A stretch of 64,000 nt of DNA from Rhizophlyctis rosea (lineage: Eukaryota; Chytridiomycota; Chytridiomycetes; Rhizophlyctidales; Rhizophlyctidaceae): the NCBI GenBank assembly GCA_027596075.1, contig JADGJC010000075.1:1-64000 (forward strand), given 5' to 3'. Below, piece after piece: positions 54,677-64,000 of the stretch; position 1 is the first letter of the stretch, and the number at the start of each line of letters is the position of its first letter. Below the pieces are notes generated by a model. The model saw only the letters and a list, made by a program, of their open reading frames with translations. It made no database searches and was not told where the DNA came from. Position numbers and translations under genes: made by a program.

Positions 54677-55862
54677 CTTTGCAGATTCGTCTCCTACGCC
54701 TCCCGCGCGTTATCAACACTATATTTGTGAGACTGTCCGTTCAAATCTTCTCACGGACGATATTAGGGACTTGACTACGTGTGACGGCACGGGATCAGAG
54801 TCGAGATTCTGTGGCAGGAAAGACACCGCGGTGGTACAAAGTTAGCTATGCTGCAACGCATGGAGTGACGTGTGAGTTCCATACCTTTGGAGGGGTCCAG
54901 GTGAATATGTATAGAAGGAGAGGACCAGGCTGATGACGCTGTCAAGTGGGATCTGGCGATACTGGGTGGTGTCGCGCCAGCGTTCTGAGTGAAGAGGGTG
55001 GGTTTGGTGGACCAGTAAGGGGCAGGGTTGGCCAGGGTGTTTCCTGACAGTGTGGGTGCTCGTGGGCGCACTGACTGATAAGAAAGTGGTAGTAGCTCCT
55101 TGGTGTGATCCCGTTGAGTAGAGTGTCTATGTAATAATAGGGGGTTAGTAGTAGAAGGGGGAGTTCCAATTTCCAGTAGTTCCAGTCCAGTAGTGGAAAG
55201 CTGTCCAAAGAGTGATTGATGGTATATGGTATATGGTGTATGGTTGGGGGGGACAGTCACAAGGTCTCAAACCACAGACCCAGCTCACCCACTTCAACTC
55301 GGCGGTGGTGCAGCCCTTTGTACATGGATGTGCAGTGCAGTGCAGTGCAGTCAGTGCAGTGTGGTGCAGTGTGGTGCAGTGTGAGCGACATCACATTGCA
55401 GTCCAAGCAAACAGCAAAAGGAGAAGGCTGTCCCCCTCTTCCGGACAACCCCGTCTCGTAAGCAATGCTGTAAGCACGGGAAGAACCTCGGGCCAAAACG
55501 CGTCAATGTCTGCCTCTTGGTCGGAGCGCGGAGCTTCCCTTTTTCATAGGCTTCCTTGCCCATTGTGCGGGGAAGTGGGTATAGCCTGGCGGACAATTAG
55601 GTCAAATAGTCAATTAGTCAGATACCTCCGCCTGCTTCCGCGTATCGCATACAGTGGACATTCATTCTTATTGAAAAAGGAAGCCAAGTAAACCAGCCTC
55701 ATTCAAAAACATAAAAGGAGCTCGCTGCCTTCGTCCCTCCATTTTTCTCTCAACACCCACGACCACCAACACAAAGCTACCCAGCAAGCGCAACACTACC
55801 AACACTCTCCTTTTGATCATCCTTGTTTCTCTGTCTTCTACCCGCAAGGAAACATACACACA
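54677..55862. promoter_or_regulatory. Divergent promoter region CLASP / SDR with pentanucleotide repeats
   Basis: About 1.2 kb between two divergently transcribed genes. It contains a (GTGCA)n-type tract at 55330-55384. A TATA-like CATAAAAG at 55710-55717 lies about 150 bases before the SDR start codon, followed by a C/A-rich leader. The longest open frame (54775-55260, minus) has no recognisable features and is judged chance. Confidence 0.45.
55330..55384. repeat. GTGCA/GTGTG microsatellite
   Basis: About 55 bases made of GTGCA units: four perfect copies, a TCA break, then GTGCAGTGTG repeated. It is a slippage-prone tract in non-coding DNA and likely polymorphic. Confidence 0.85.
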
Positions 55863-56696
55863 ATGTCTTCGGAACCCTCCAAAACTATCTTGGTCACCGG
55901 CGCAAATAAGGGCATCGGTTATCACGCCGCCCGTATCCTATCGGAAAAGTACCCTTCCACCACAATCCTGATGGGATCTCGCTCCGTGGAAAATGCCAAC
56001 TCCGCTCTCAACAAACTCCGATCATCCTCAACCGGTCACTCATACACCAACATCATCCCTCTCCAAATCGATGTGTCTGACCCAGCAAGCATCCAACGCG
56101 CCAAGGAAGAAGTCCAATCCAAGTACGGCACTCTAGACATCCTCGTCAACAACGCCGGAATCGCAACCAACAATGCCACCGAGGTCTTCGATGTCAACGT
56201 CCACGGCGTCAAGCGAACCATCGACGCTTTCCAACCCATTCTCTCGAAACGCTCCACCCGCACTCCCCAGAACGTTGTCGTGTCCTCGGAAGTCGGAGCC
56301 TGGGTCCTTCATGAGATGAACCCCGAGTTGCAAGCCGTCTTCCAAAACATCGACACACTGACCTGGGAAAAGCTCGACTCCCTCATGAAGGACTTTGCCT
56401 CCTCCTCCCCGAAAGAATCCTGGCCATCCGCGGAGCTTACCTTCGGCCCATATGGCGTCAGCAAGACCGTCCTGTCAGCTTACATCCAGCTCTACGCCAA
56501 GCAACATCCTGAGATTGGAACCGTCAACGTCACCCCGGGTTATTGCGCGACAGATTTGAATCAGAACAGTGGGCCTAGGAGTGCGGCGGTTGGGGGCGAG
56601 AGTTGTGTGTGGCCCATTCTTAATGATGGCTGGGAGCAGGGCGCTTTGTACATGGACGGGGAGAAGGTGGAGTACAACCACAAGAAGCCGTGGTAG
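55863..56696 (+). CDS. Short-chain dehydrogenase/reductase, carbonyl reductase-like
   Basis: Single-exon gene of 277 codons. It is a classical SDR with the cofactor motif TGANKGIG (residues 12-19), NNAG (96-99), the catalytic Ser at VVVSSEVG (141/142), and YGVSK with Tyr197 and Lys201. The roughly 50 residues inserted between the catalytic Ser and Tyr, and NNAGIA followed by FDVNVHG, resemble CBR1-type carbonyl reductases. These use NADPH to reduce ketones and aldehydes. The basic residues after the Gly-rich loop (SRS at 39-41) are compatible with NADP. A cytosolic location is expected, as there is no targeting signal. Start codon AATG context (CACAATG) is typical. Substrate unknown. Confidence 0.92.
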   Translation: MSSEPSKTILVTGANKGIGYHAARILSEKYPSTTILMGSRSVENANSALNKLRSSSTGHSYTNIIPLQIDVSDPASIQRAKEEVQSKYGTLDILVNNAGIATNNATEVFDVNVHGVKRTIDAFQPILSKRSTRTPQNVVVSSEVGAWVLHEMNPELQAVFQNIDTLTWEKLDSLMKDFASSSPKESWPSAELTFGPYGVSKTVLSAYIQLYAKQHPEIGTVNVTPGYCATDLNQNSGPRSAAVGGESCVWPILNDGWEQGALYMDGEKVEYNHKKPW

Positions 56697-57063
56697 ATTA
56701 GTCAGACTCTCGATGTCGAGGACTTTGGTGTTGGGACTTAGATGGTTGAACCCTGTAAATGTTGTAAATAATTCTTTGAAACACTCAGACGCAGTTTCGC
56801 TTTTCTTATCTTCACACATTTTCATTGAATCTTTCCAATTTTCACACATTTGCAATGAGATTCTTTCCGATGAGCGGACTCAGCTTTGTAGTTGTCCCTG
56901 CACATTTGGCCTTTGAACATCATGAGCAGGATTGGACCATGACCAAAGTGACCAACTTGAAGAAGGGGTTCAGCTGCGCCACGTTTACTGCCACTACCTA
57001 GGTCCAAGCTCAGCGGCAAGTTCGAAAATACTTTCCCCTCGCAGCAAACTGTCCCATTTGCAT

Positions 57064-58640
57064 AGCCTTCAGGTCCGTCTCTACCTTTGGATGTATTGTT
57101 GGACATCATCAAATACTATTAACATCAAATTGTCACTCCCAAACCAGGCCCCTCCATCCCTGCGGACGACGAAGGTGAAGAGGAATACACGATCGAAGTC
57201 CTCCTCGACTCCCAATGCTACGGCAACAAGCTCTGCTATCTTGTCAAGTGGGAAGGCTACAACGATCCTACCTGGGAACCCTACGACGAACTCCACCCTG
57301 TCATCCGCGAAGACTACCACCGCCAATACCCTAATGCCCCATCAATCACTGACCCCCCACACCTCCGTATGCCGCAATGTGAAGAACGCGTAGATCCCCG
57401 AGCACCTCCCGACGCTCATTCCCTCCCCTCACTCCGGAATCATCGCCGCCTGTTCCACCCACTTCTGCTCACAAGTCATGTCTCCAAAGATTGGCGGTTT
57501 GCGAGCTTCCAACAGAAGCGTGGTGACACATTCGCTCCCTTCGATACGACTGGGGACTATGCTCTAGCTCTCTCCGACCCGTTACGTGTTCAATTCTTGC
57601 GTTGTTTAAACATCCTGGAAAACCCTTCCCCCACCTCCTACAAACTCCTTTTCCGGCACATCAACATCACAAACCTGCGCTCGTTTCCGAGTACTTTCAG
57701 GGGACTCTTCAAAGGATGGTCTGCCCGAAAGAGAAGACTCTATCGACTGCATTGCCAATGCCTTCGCCAACACCGCAAAGCCACTACGTTTACGGAAATT
57801 TCATCTCGATGTTGAAGCTTATGATATTGCTGTCCGCCTGCCCTCCCTCCAATCGGCCCTGAACTCCTTGGAAGGTGCCCCACTCGAGGAACTTTCCTTA
57901 AAGAACTCCCGTCATACCCTAAAATCCCGCTGTCACCTCCGCCTGAACACTGTCCATCCCAACCTCACCTCCCTCGAACTCTCCCAGTCCCTTGTCCTTG
58001 ACGACCTTGTTTCCGGCGCACCCAATCTGCAAAGTCTCGGTTTTTTGTATGCACCAGAGTACACCAGGCCGAGTGTATATGACCGAAATGATTTTCCTCC
58101 AGATAATTATTTGGATTTCTGCTGGTCATCAAAGAAGTATCCACAATTGAATATTACACTTCCTCGTCTCGGAAATCCCACTGGGAAGGACTTGACTCCG
58201 ACAACTACCTCACCTGCCTATCACCTGCCACCCTCTCAGTCATCAAAGAACTGCATATAGTAGTGAAACATCTGTTGTTCTTGCAGTTCGACATGGGCAA
58301 GTTCCTACCCCTGTTCCATTCTTTGGAAAGTTTCAGCATCGACCAGCATCACGGGTGGCCCGCGATGTTGGGAAATGATGCATTTTTGGGGAGAGATATG
58401 GGCTTGAGGGTGTTGGATCTTCTCGCCACGGAGTGCTCCACCACACTGCGTAGTGTCAGTATTCCGGTGGGGAGCTGTAGCGTCGACAAGATCATCACGA
58501 CGCTGCAGACCAAGCCCGGTTTGCGGGATGTAACATTGTACGTGGATCAGGGTCGGGAGGAGTTGGAGTTCGATAGGATTAAAGACGTTTTGGGACTGGA
58601 TATTCACATTTATCAGTCTGGAGTGAACTGGAGTAGCTAG
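57064..58640 (+). pseudogene. F-box/LRR-like pseudogene with captured chromodomain (copy 1 of 3)
   Basis: Relic of the F-box family that is intact at 61288. The start region reads GCATAGCCTTCA, where copy 2 has GCCATGCCTTCA, so the ATG is lost. The F-box stretch SLPLDVLLDIIKYY is followed by TAA where copy 2 has CAA. Instead of the next family residues the same frame then encodes a chromodomain (see 57182-57333), and resumes family sequence at LLLTSHVSKDWRFASF. Frame changes occur near 57740 (after LFKGWSARKRRL) and near 58140 (after FPPDNYLDFCW). Family sequence then continues to GLDIHIYQSGVNWSS and a stop at 58640. With lost start, nonsense codon and at least two frame changes, it cannot encode the full protein. 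Confidence 0.8.
57182..57333 (+). mobile_element. Chromodomain of retrotransposon type inside F-box pseudogene
   Basis: The frame reads EEYTIEVLLDSQCYGN, LCYLVKWEGY, TWEPYDELHPVIREDYHRQYP. The aromatic cage and core residues (Y at the start, W in VKW, W-E-P) match chromodomains carried at the C-terminus of chromovirus (Ty3/gypsy) integrases, including the tail that corresponds to IREFHRRYP. The flanks before (TPKPGPSIPADDEG) look like the usual integrase-chromodomain linker. The block replaces the segment that in copies 2 and 3 joins F-box to CKAWR. Insertion of a retroelement end is the simplest explanation. Confidence 0.75.
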
Positions 58641-59418
58641 GGGCTTGATAGGCGTAGTTTATATTATTGGCTGTAGGAAGTTTGGAATGTACAGTGGTGT
58701 TTTATAGACAATTTGTAAGCCCAGCATAACAGAAAAAATCAAACACCGGTCACTGATGGATGTATGTGGAGCGAAAGCACATAGGCACATTTGAATCAAG
58801 AAGCTGAACGCAATGATTCCATGATAACTCACCCGGGAATTTCGCAATTGATTCAGGTCTCCCAAACCGGGCATTCGGTGATGACGAAAGTGTTTGGTGG
58901 TCGTGATTTGGGTGGACAGGTTAGTGCGAATTACATGGAGAAACATCAGTCTCGAACGACATCAAGGCAACACAAAAGCGCACCACAAGCGCCTTTTATT
59001 CAAAGATTAACAGCTGCTTCTATCCCAGGCTGGGGCCTTGGTGAGAAATAAGGAGACTAATGTCTGAAGCATATGTTGAGTTGCAGGTGGAGCATATCTT
59101 CTAGCATATCTTGCTTTCTGCCTGGGACAAACGGGTCCGATCTCAATGGCATAGCGTTATTTGCGCTCTTGGCTCGTTTGCGCAGCTTCCATTGCACCAT
59201 CATTCCAAGAGTTCCAAGAAACAGTGCTGGTTGATCAAGTGAGGGCATTTTGACTCGACTGATTACGCGAGCCAGTTCGGCTGCGCCACGTTTGCCGACC
59301 CAGGCGGCAGGCCCAGCTTCCAAAGTTCCAAGGTGGTTGATCAACTTTCATTCTAGCGATCGAATCTTTCCCATATCTTTTCTCAGCAAGTTGTCCAATT
59401 CCCAAGTATAGCCCCGCC
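58641..59418. repeat. Inter-copy spacer, homologous to spacer between copies 2 and 3
   Basis: About 780 bases between F-box copies 1 and 2. The stretch 58800-58920 (ATTTCGCAATTGATTCAG, then GGGCATTC and GTGGTCGTGATTTGG) resembles 60840-60960 (ATTCAGCAATCAATTGAAG, GGGCATCTG, GGCCGTAATTTGGTGG). The stretch upstream of copy 2 (TTCGGCTGCGCCACGTTT near 59278) resembles that upstream of copy 1 (TTCAGCTGCGCCACGTTT near 56970). The whole unit, with flanks, was therefore duplicated in tandem. Confidence 0.6.
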
Positions 59419-60686
59419 ATGCCTTCAATTCCTTCTCTGCCGTTGGATGTGGTGGCGGAAATCATCAAATGCTATCAAGTCCAATTCACAGAACCCTTCG
59501 CCTATCCCGCATCCCGTGTCCCCCATTCCCACCAACTTCTTCTCACAACTCAAATCTGCAAAGCTTGGCGAATCGCAACCTTCCACTTGAACCCCGGTAA
59601 CACGCTCTCTCCCTTCGACAACTCTGGCAACTATGCACTACCTCTCGCGGACCCGTTACGCCTTCAACTTTTGCGAAGTTTGAGAATCCTAGTAAACTCT
59701 TCGCTCACCTCATACAAGCTCGTATTCGGTCAAATCAACGTCACCAACCTGCAGGAAGTTACTCTTTGGACCCGGCAAGTGAGCCTCACGTACTCCCCCA
59801 GGCCCATCATCAAATTCATCGCCAACGCCTTCAACAAAGCGGAGAAGCCACTGCGTCTTAGGAAATTCTCCCTCGATATTTCACTTTATGGCGCTGACCC
59901 GTCCCAACGTTCCCTTCAGAAGCTGCTGGATTCCTTCGAAGGGGCTCCACTCGAAGAGTTATCCCTTCGAAATAACTATTCCAGCCATTCTCCCACGAAG
60001 CGCTATCACCTTCGTTTGAACACCATCCAACATAAGCTACCTCGCTCAAACTTTCCCAGCTCATCGTCCTCGATGACCTTGCTGCGGCTGCATTCAATCT
60101 CCAATGTGTTAATCTTTTCAATGACCGCGTTGCTCCTGGATCGCCCTATCCACTCACAAACCTCGTACTCCCTCATTTGCGGAAAATAACTTTTCAAGGC
60201 AGTTCCTGGAGGGACTCACTCTCTTGCTTACCACCTTCCACCCTTTCAATCATCAAAGAGTTAGATATAGTTGTAAAAGATTCATCATCGTTATGCTCAG
60301 CCATTCGGGACATCCTGCCTCGCATCTCTTCCCTTGAATGTTTCAGTGTGAAACATCACTGGGGGTGGCGGTTGACTCGAGACTCAAGGCTGGGTATTCC
60401 CAGCATGGAGGAGCTCAGCCATATTTTGGTCAATACCTCCACCACATTGCGTCATATCAATGTTCCGGTGACGGATGTCAACGCCCGGGAATTCATCTCT
60501 ATGCTTCAAAAGAAGCCTAGTTTGCGGGATGTAACACTGCACTTTCATGATGGTTGGATGTGGGAGGGGGATACGGATAGGATCAGGGAGATTACAGGGG
60601 CAAAGCACCTTGTTTATTCTCCGAGTGATAGGATAGATTATGGTGATAACCCAAAAAGGTGGGGTTGTATACAGGCAAGGTTTTGA
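59419..60686 (+). pseudogene. F-box/LRR-like gene with one-base frameshift (copy 2 of 3)
   Basis: ATG at 59419 opens MPSIPSLPLDVVAEIIKCY, an F-box, then CKAWRIATF and leucine-rich segments (KPLRLRKFSLDI, SFEGAPLEELSLRN). At about 60037-60041 (CATAAGCTACCTCGCTC) one base is missing relative to copy 3. The original frame then runs into a stop at 60189. The lost frame resumes from about 60042 and continues to RISSLECFSVKHHWG, TTLRHINVPVTDV, MLQKKPSLRDVTLHF and the stop at 60686. No splice signal removes the break. It is a recent pseudogene, or a sequencing error of one base in an otherwise good gene. Length with the frame restored would match copy 3. Confidence 0.75.
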
Positions 60687-60689
60687 CAC

Positions 60690-61287
60690 TGGCGGTTAGG
60701 ATAGTCAAACAATATGTACAATGGTGTTTGTACAATATATACAGAACCAGGGCGGAGTATTGAGAAATTTGAAGTACATAAACTTGTCATTAACCAACCT
60801 ATCGAATGCGAAAGCAAAGCAAAAGCTGAACATAGTGATTCGACAATCCCTTACCGCGGAATTCAGCAATCAATTGAAGATACTCAAGCCTGGGCATCTG
60901 GCAATGGCGCATGCTGTGAATGGCCGTAATTTGGTGGAAAGGGGTGACATGAAGGAACAAATGGCAAAAGCAAAGCAACACACCGGAACCGACTACATGT
61001 TGAGACTTGGCCATTCGTGCTTTGGCAGGTCGCGGATTTTATGGGTTTTGCAAGAGACGAATATGCAAATGTTGGATTGCGATCGTGTCTCTTTAACTTG
61101 GTTTACAAGAAGTTACCAATAGGACCCTGAATGGGGCGTTTTCTCAAGCCACAAGCCCCTATCGTTCAGTTGGGTCACAAGCAAGCGGGTCCCACCAGGC
61201 CCCCACAACAACCTGCAATTTTCTAAAAGGTAGGCCATTGAATCCCAAACCTCACAAATTGAAGTTCACCCGTAACACATTGCTGCC
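60690..61287. other. Inter-copy spacer between F-box copies 2 and 3
   Basis: About 600 bases that include the segment homologous to the spacer after copy 1, and the copy 3 promoter. A minor open frame at 60721-61122 shows no known domain. Confidence 0.4.
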
Positions 61288-62496
61288 ATGGCCTCCATCT
61301 CGTGTCTGCCGTTGGATGTCTTCATGGACATCATCAAATACCTAATTCAAAATGCCGTGCCCACCCCGCCGTCACAGAACAAACACGATCGGCGCGACCA
61401 ACTCTGCCAACTCCTCTGTCCTTCCCAATATTCCAAAGCGTGGCGCTTTGCAACATTCAAACTGGATCCGGGCGATACATTTGCTCCCTTTGATCAATCC
61501 TCGAACTTTGCCCTCCCTCTTGGCGACCCGTTGCGTGTTCAACTCTTGCGGAGTCTTACCGTGAACAACAGCACTCCTAAGACCTGCAATCAAATCCTCC
61601 GTCACGTCAACCTCACCGGCCTGCAGCAAGTACGCTTTGCGACTGCTACGCAACGGAGGAGGGTATGGTTTCCGTACACAACCAGGGAAGAACGTGATGA
61701 ACATGAACGGCACCAAGCTGCCGGCATAGAATGCATCGCCAACGCCTTTGTCAGCGCACAAAAACCCCTCCGTCTCCGTGAATTCTCCCTTGAGATCCCA
61801 ATTGCCGGGAAGAAGTATATCCGGAAGTCACTCCAGAAACTCCTCAATTCTTTCGAAGGCGCCCCACTTGAAGAGCTGTGTCTCCGTCGGAGGTTCAATA
61901 GTCAGCCGTTCTACAGAAATTGGTGTGCCCTTCGCGTGAACGCCATCCACCGCAAGCTCACTTCCATCAAAATCTCCCAACACGTCGTCCTCGACGACCT
62001 CGCCGCCGCTGCGCCCAATCTCCAAAGTCTTAGTGTATTCGTTGATAGTTTTGAGACAGAACGGGTGTATTCCATGACAGATTTCATGCTTCCTAACCTT
62101 CGCAAAGTCTCCTGGGAAGGCGATAACTGGGCAGCCTCTCTGCTCACTCTTCCAAGCGCCACTCTTTCCGTCATCAAAGATCTAGACACAGAACTAAGTT
62201 GGCCAGAATCATTAGCCGCTTCCATCAGCAAAGTCCTACCTTGCCTTCGCTCGCTCGAAACTTTCACTGTTACTCATGGCAATGGGTGGGAACGGGGCTG
62301 GCTGGATTGGAGGGATATTCCTAGCATACAACACCTGAGTCAAGTCATAAGCACCACCTCTACCACGTTACACCATATCAGCCTCCCGGGGACAGCCTAC
62401 GATCCTGACGTACTCATCGGGATGCTGCAGAAGAAGCCGAGTCTACGGCACGTGACGCTTTTCATTGCAGAGTCGGACAGACCCACCGGTATCTGA
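61288..62496 (+). CDS. F-box/leucine-rich-repeat-like protein (intact copy 3 of 3)
   Basis: Uninterrupted single exon of 402 codons, start MASISCLPLDVFMDIIKYL. The F-box (LPLDVFMDIIKYL, then YSKAWRFATFKLDPGDTFAPF) would bind a Skp1-type partner of an SCF ubiquitin ligase. The remainder shows repeated leucine-rich stretches: KPLRLREFSLEI, SFEGAPLEELCLRR, KLTSIKISQHVVLDDLAAAA, NLQSLSVFVD, LRSLETFTV and KPSLRHVTLFI. These would form the substrate-recognition part, with no regular 20-30 residue LRR consensus. It is the only undamaged member of the tandem array and sits nearest the MITE. A role as a substrate receptor is inferred from domain order. Confidence 0.75.
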   Translation: MASISCLPLDVFMDIIKYLIQNAVPTPPSQNKHDRRDQLCQLLCPSQYSKAWRFATFKLDPGDTFAPFDQSSNFALPLGDPLRVQLLRSLTVNNSTPKTCNQILRHVNLTGLQQVRFATATQRRRVWFPYTTREERDEHERHQAAGIECIANAFVSAQKPLRLREFSLEIPIAGKKYIRKSLQKLLNSFEGAPLEELCLRRRFNSQPFYRNWCALRVNAIHRKLTSIKISQHVVLDDLAAAAPNLQSLSVFVDSFETERVYSMTDFMLPNLRKVSWEGDNWAASLLTLPSATLSVIKDLDTELSWPESLAASISKVLPCLRSLETFTVTHGNGWERGWLDWRDIPSIQHLSQVISTTSTTLHHISLPGTAYDPDVLIGMLQKKPSLRHVTLFIAESDRPTGI

Positions 62497-62809
62497 GACG
62501 GACTTTCCAGGGAATTTCGAGGCGGCGCGAGTTATGGCTGTTACAGGAGCGACTCTTGTAGTATATAGTTTGTTTTGGAAATAATCAATGATTGGCTGCA
62601 TGTGTAGCTGCGCCAGGGAGAATAGAAACAACATGTTCCCGTGACCGTGGACGGGACGACCACGACGAGTAAGCAAATTGATTACTCACTTCATTGGTGG
62701 GGAAACCTATGCTAACACTATCTGAACAAATGCCTGCTAGGTAGTTGTTGCTTAATTTTGCCAGTTCCACACCTTGATAGGACCCTTGTCGTGATCAAAA
62801 CGTGAGGTA
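62497..62809. other. Spacer between F-box copy 3 and the MITE
   Basis: About 310 bases with no recognised gene or repeat; presumably the 3' end of copy 3. Confidence 0.4.
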
Positions 62810-62936
62810 CCGGGGAAATTGGAAAACAATCACATGGTGTGGTCACCGTGCCATGAAAGCACAGTCATGCTAAATGAAGGGCACAGTTTTGCTCACATCT
62901 GTTGCGCTACGAGGGATTGTTTTCCAATTTCCCCGG
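62810..62936. mobile_element. MITE with 22-bp perfect terminal inverted repeats and TA duplication
   Basis: The left end CCGGGGAAATTGGAAAACAA (plus TC; 62810-62831) is the exact reverse complement of the right end (62915-62936). A TA dinucleotide flanks both ends (62808-62809 and 62937-62938), the target-site signature of Tc1/mariner-type transposases. The 83-base interior has no open frame. Total length is 127 bases, typical of a non-autonomous miniature element. No second copy was noticed in this window. Confidence 0.85.
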
Positions 62937-63132
62937 TAGTACAAATTAGTCAAGCACCAGCCCTCCCGAAACACGGAGGGCTGGCTGGATGGCAAAGGTT
63001 GGGACGTGCATTTCTTCTCCCCATGGTCTTATCATATCCACTGCAATAACCACTTGCTTCTGTTCGCTCTTTTCTCCAATTCTTTCACCATCGCTCCGCA
63101 CAGGGATATGATAGGTCTAGCAACTTGGGGCA
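62937..63132. other. Promoter/leader of membrane protein gene
   Basis: About 200 bases between the MITE and the start codon of the final gene. The MITE lies in the likely promoter area. No other feature is recognised. Confidence 0.35.
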
Positions 63133-64000
63133 ATGACCACTTCGCCCCCAAACTCGGTTTTATCCTCGCTATTCGATGGGCCGCCTCCCCCCCCTCCGCG
63201 AACAGAAAGTCTGAGCCAGATCCCTTTGGGAGAAGTAGACAATCATCACCACCTTTCCCACGTCAGCAGTCTAGAGCCTCTCACCCAACGGCTCTCCCCA
63301 ACCGCTAACGATGCACGCGCGTCGCCCGAAACTCTGTTCCCGCCAGTGCGTCCCTCACCTTTACGATCAGATGCCGCCCCAACGTCAAACCCTACGGCCG
63401 CGGGCCCTAAACCGAAACTCAAAAATGGGTTCAGAAAGTTTCGTAGACGGATGACCTGTTTTCGAGCACCCGCTCACCTCCTGCCCCACATCTCGCGCCG
63501 CGGCATCCGCGACGTAACCAAACTAGTGCTAGCTTTCTTGGTTGCATGCCTCGTAGTCCTCATCCGTCCCATCGGCACATTTATAGGCAATTACGCGTTC
63601 ATCGTACCCCTATCCTCGATGTACTTCCCACCCGTAGTCACAGTAGGCGCGATGTTCGAAAACCTGTTTATTGGATGGCTCGGACTGGGCCTGACCGCGG
63701 CCGCGTGTGTCGGAGCGCGTTCTTCCGTTGCCGCTTTCAACTCCCGAGGCTACAGGACAGACTTGGCTCCTGTAATCGTGGCGATATGGCTTTTTGTTAT
63801 CATGTTTGGTTTGGGATGGGTTAGAGCTCGTTACGCGCGTTTGAGCAATCCCTTTGTATTGACTGCTATTCTGGTAATACACCTCAGCGGGATGGGTCAG
63901 TACGATCCTCTGTCAGCCGTTCTAATGCTTGTACAACGACCAGGTCATATATTCTCTAGCTCAGTCATCGACCTATAAAACCGCGGACCTACTCATCATT
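63133..64000 (+). CDS. Membrane protein, aromatic-acid exporter/FUSC-like, partial at window edge
   Basis: ATG 63133 opens a disordered cytosolic lead of about 130 residues (Pro-rich, then basic FRKFRRRMTCFRAP). Then come hydrophobic segments: KLVLAFLVACLVVLIRPIG, IVPLSSMYFPPVVTVGAMFE, IGWLGLGLTAAACVGA and VIVAIWLFVIMFGLGWVRA. The order and the FENLFIGWLGLG-type turn resemble fungal membrane proteins of the aromatic acid exporter / FUSC class (PF10337-like), as I remember them. Read straight through, the frame ends at a stop at 63976-63978, but a GTAATA donor follows TAIL at about 63874. The gene therefore probably splices and continues beyond 64000. Function is tentative; an export or pore role is inferred. 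Confidence 0.55.

Noticed and set aside
54775..55260. Minus-strand open frame of 161 codons upstream of CLASP
   Set aside because: His/Thr/Pro/Ser-rich composition with no domain, overlapping the promoter region and alternative frames of equal quality.

Overview
The window is nuclear DNA of a fungus. Genes sit on both strands, most are cut by short GT-AG introns of about 50-100 bases, and intergenic spaces are short. LYS12 (homoisocitrate dehydrogenase) marks the fungal alpha-aminoadipate route to lysine. A complete DNA polymerase theta (helicase plus polymerase), an HSPA12-type Hsp70, a CLASP, a WRAP73 and an F-box/leucine-rich-repeat family together suggest an early-diverging, chytrid-like lineage rather than a yeast. 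That placement is an inference; no rRNA or other marker is present.

Layout. 1-4450: a graveyard of LTR retrotransposons. A minus-strand Ty3/gypsy-type gag with an in-frame TAG faces plus-strand remnants of a copia-type RNase H tail and a gypsy RT/RNase H. 4621-6612: WRAP73-like WD40 protein. 6796-7857: disordered hypothetical protein. 9298-16758: DNA polymerase theta. 17515-20120: PH-domain protein. 20121-21914: no gene recognised. 22353-25984: VPS16. 26865-28857: CHR-family chromate transporter. 29020-33872: Timeless/Tof1/Swi1. 34597-35540: secreted DJ-1/PfpI-family protein with a TATA box. 36005-37445: LYS12. 37993-39038: secreted, probably GPI-anchored protein. 39543-41804: HSPA12-like Hsp70. 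42417-43703: coiled-coil protein with a 10-N assembly gap in an intron. 44226-44447: small secreted protein. 45149-45879: conserved hypothetical protein. 47475-49375: disordered hypothetical protein. 49674-54676: CLASP/Stu1. 55863-56696: short-chain dehydrogenase. 57064-62496: three tandem F-box/LRR-like genes in different states of decay, the first carrying a retrotransposon-type chromodomain. 62810-62936: a 127-bp MITE with perfect 22-bp inverted repeats and TA target duplication. 63133-end: start of a membrane protein that resembles fungal aromatic-acid exporter/FUSC proteins.

Most genes are conserved single-copy housekeeping genes with no evident operon-like logic. Loose themes are genome stability (polymerase theta, Timeless), microtubules and spindle poles (WRAP73, CLASP) and endolysosomal fusion (VPS16). 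The evolutionarily active parts are the two ends: retroelement remnants on the left, and the F-box array with its captured chromodomain and the MITE on the right.
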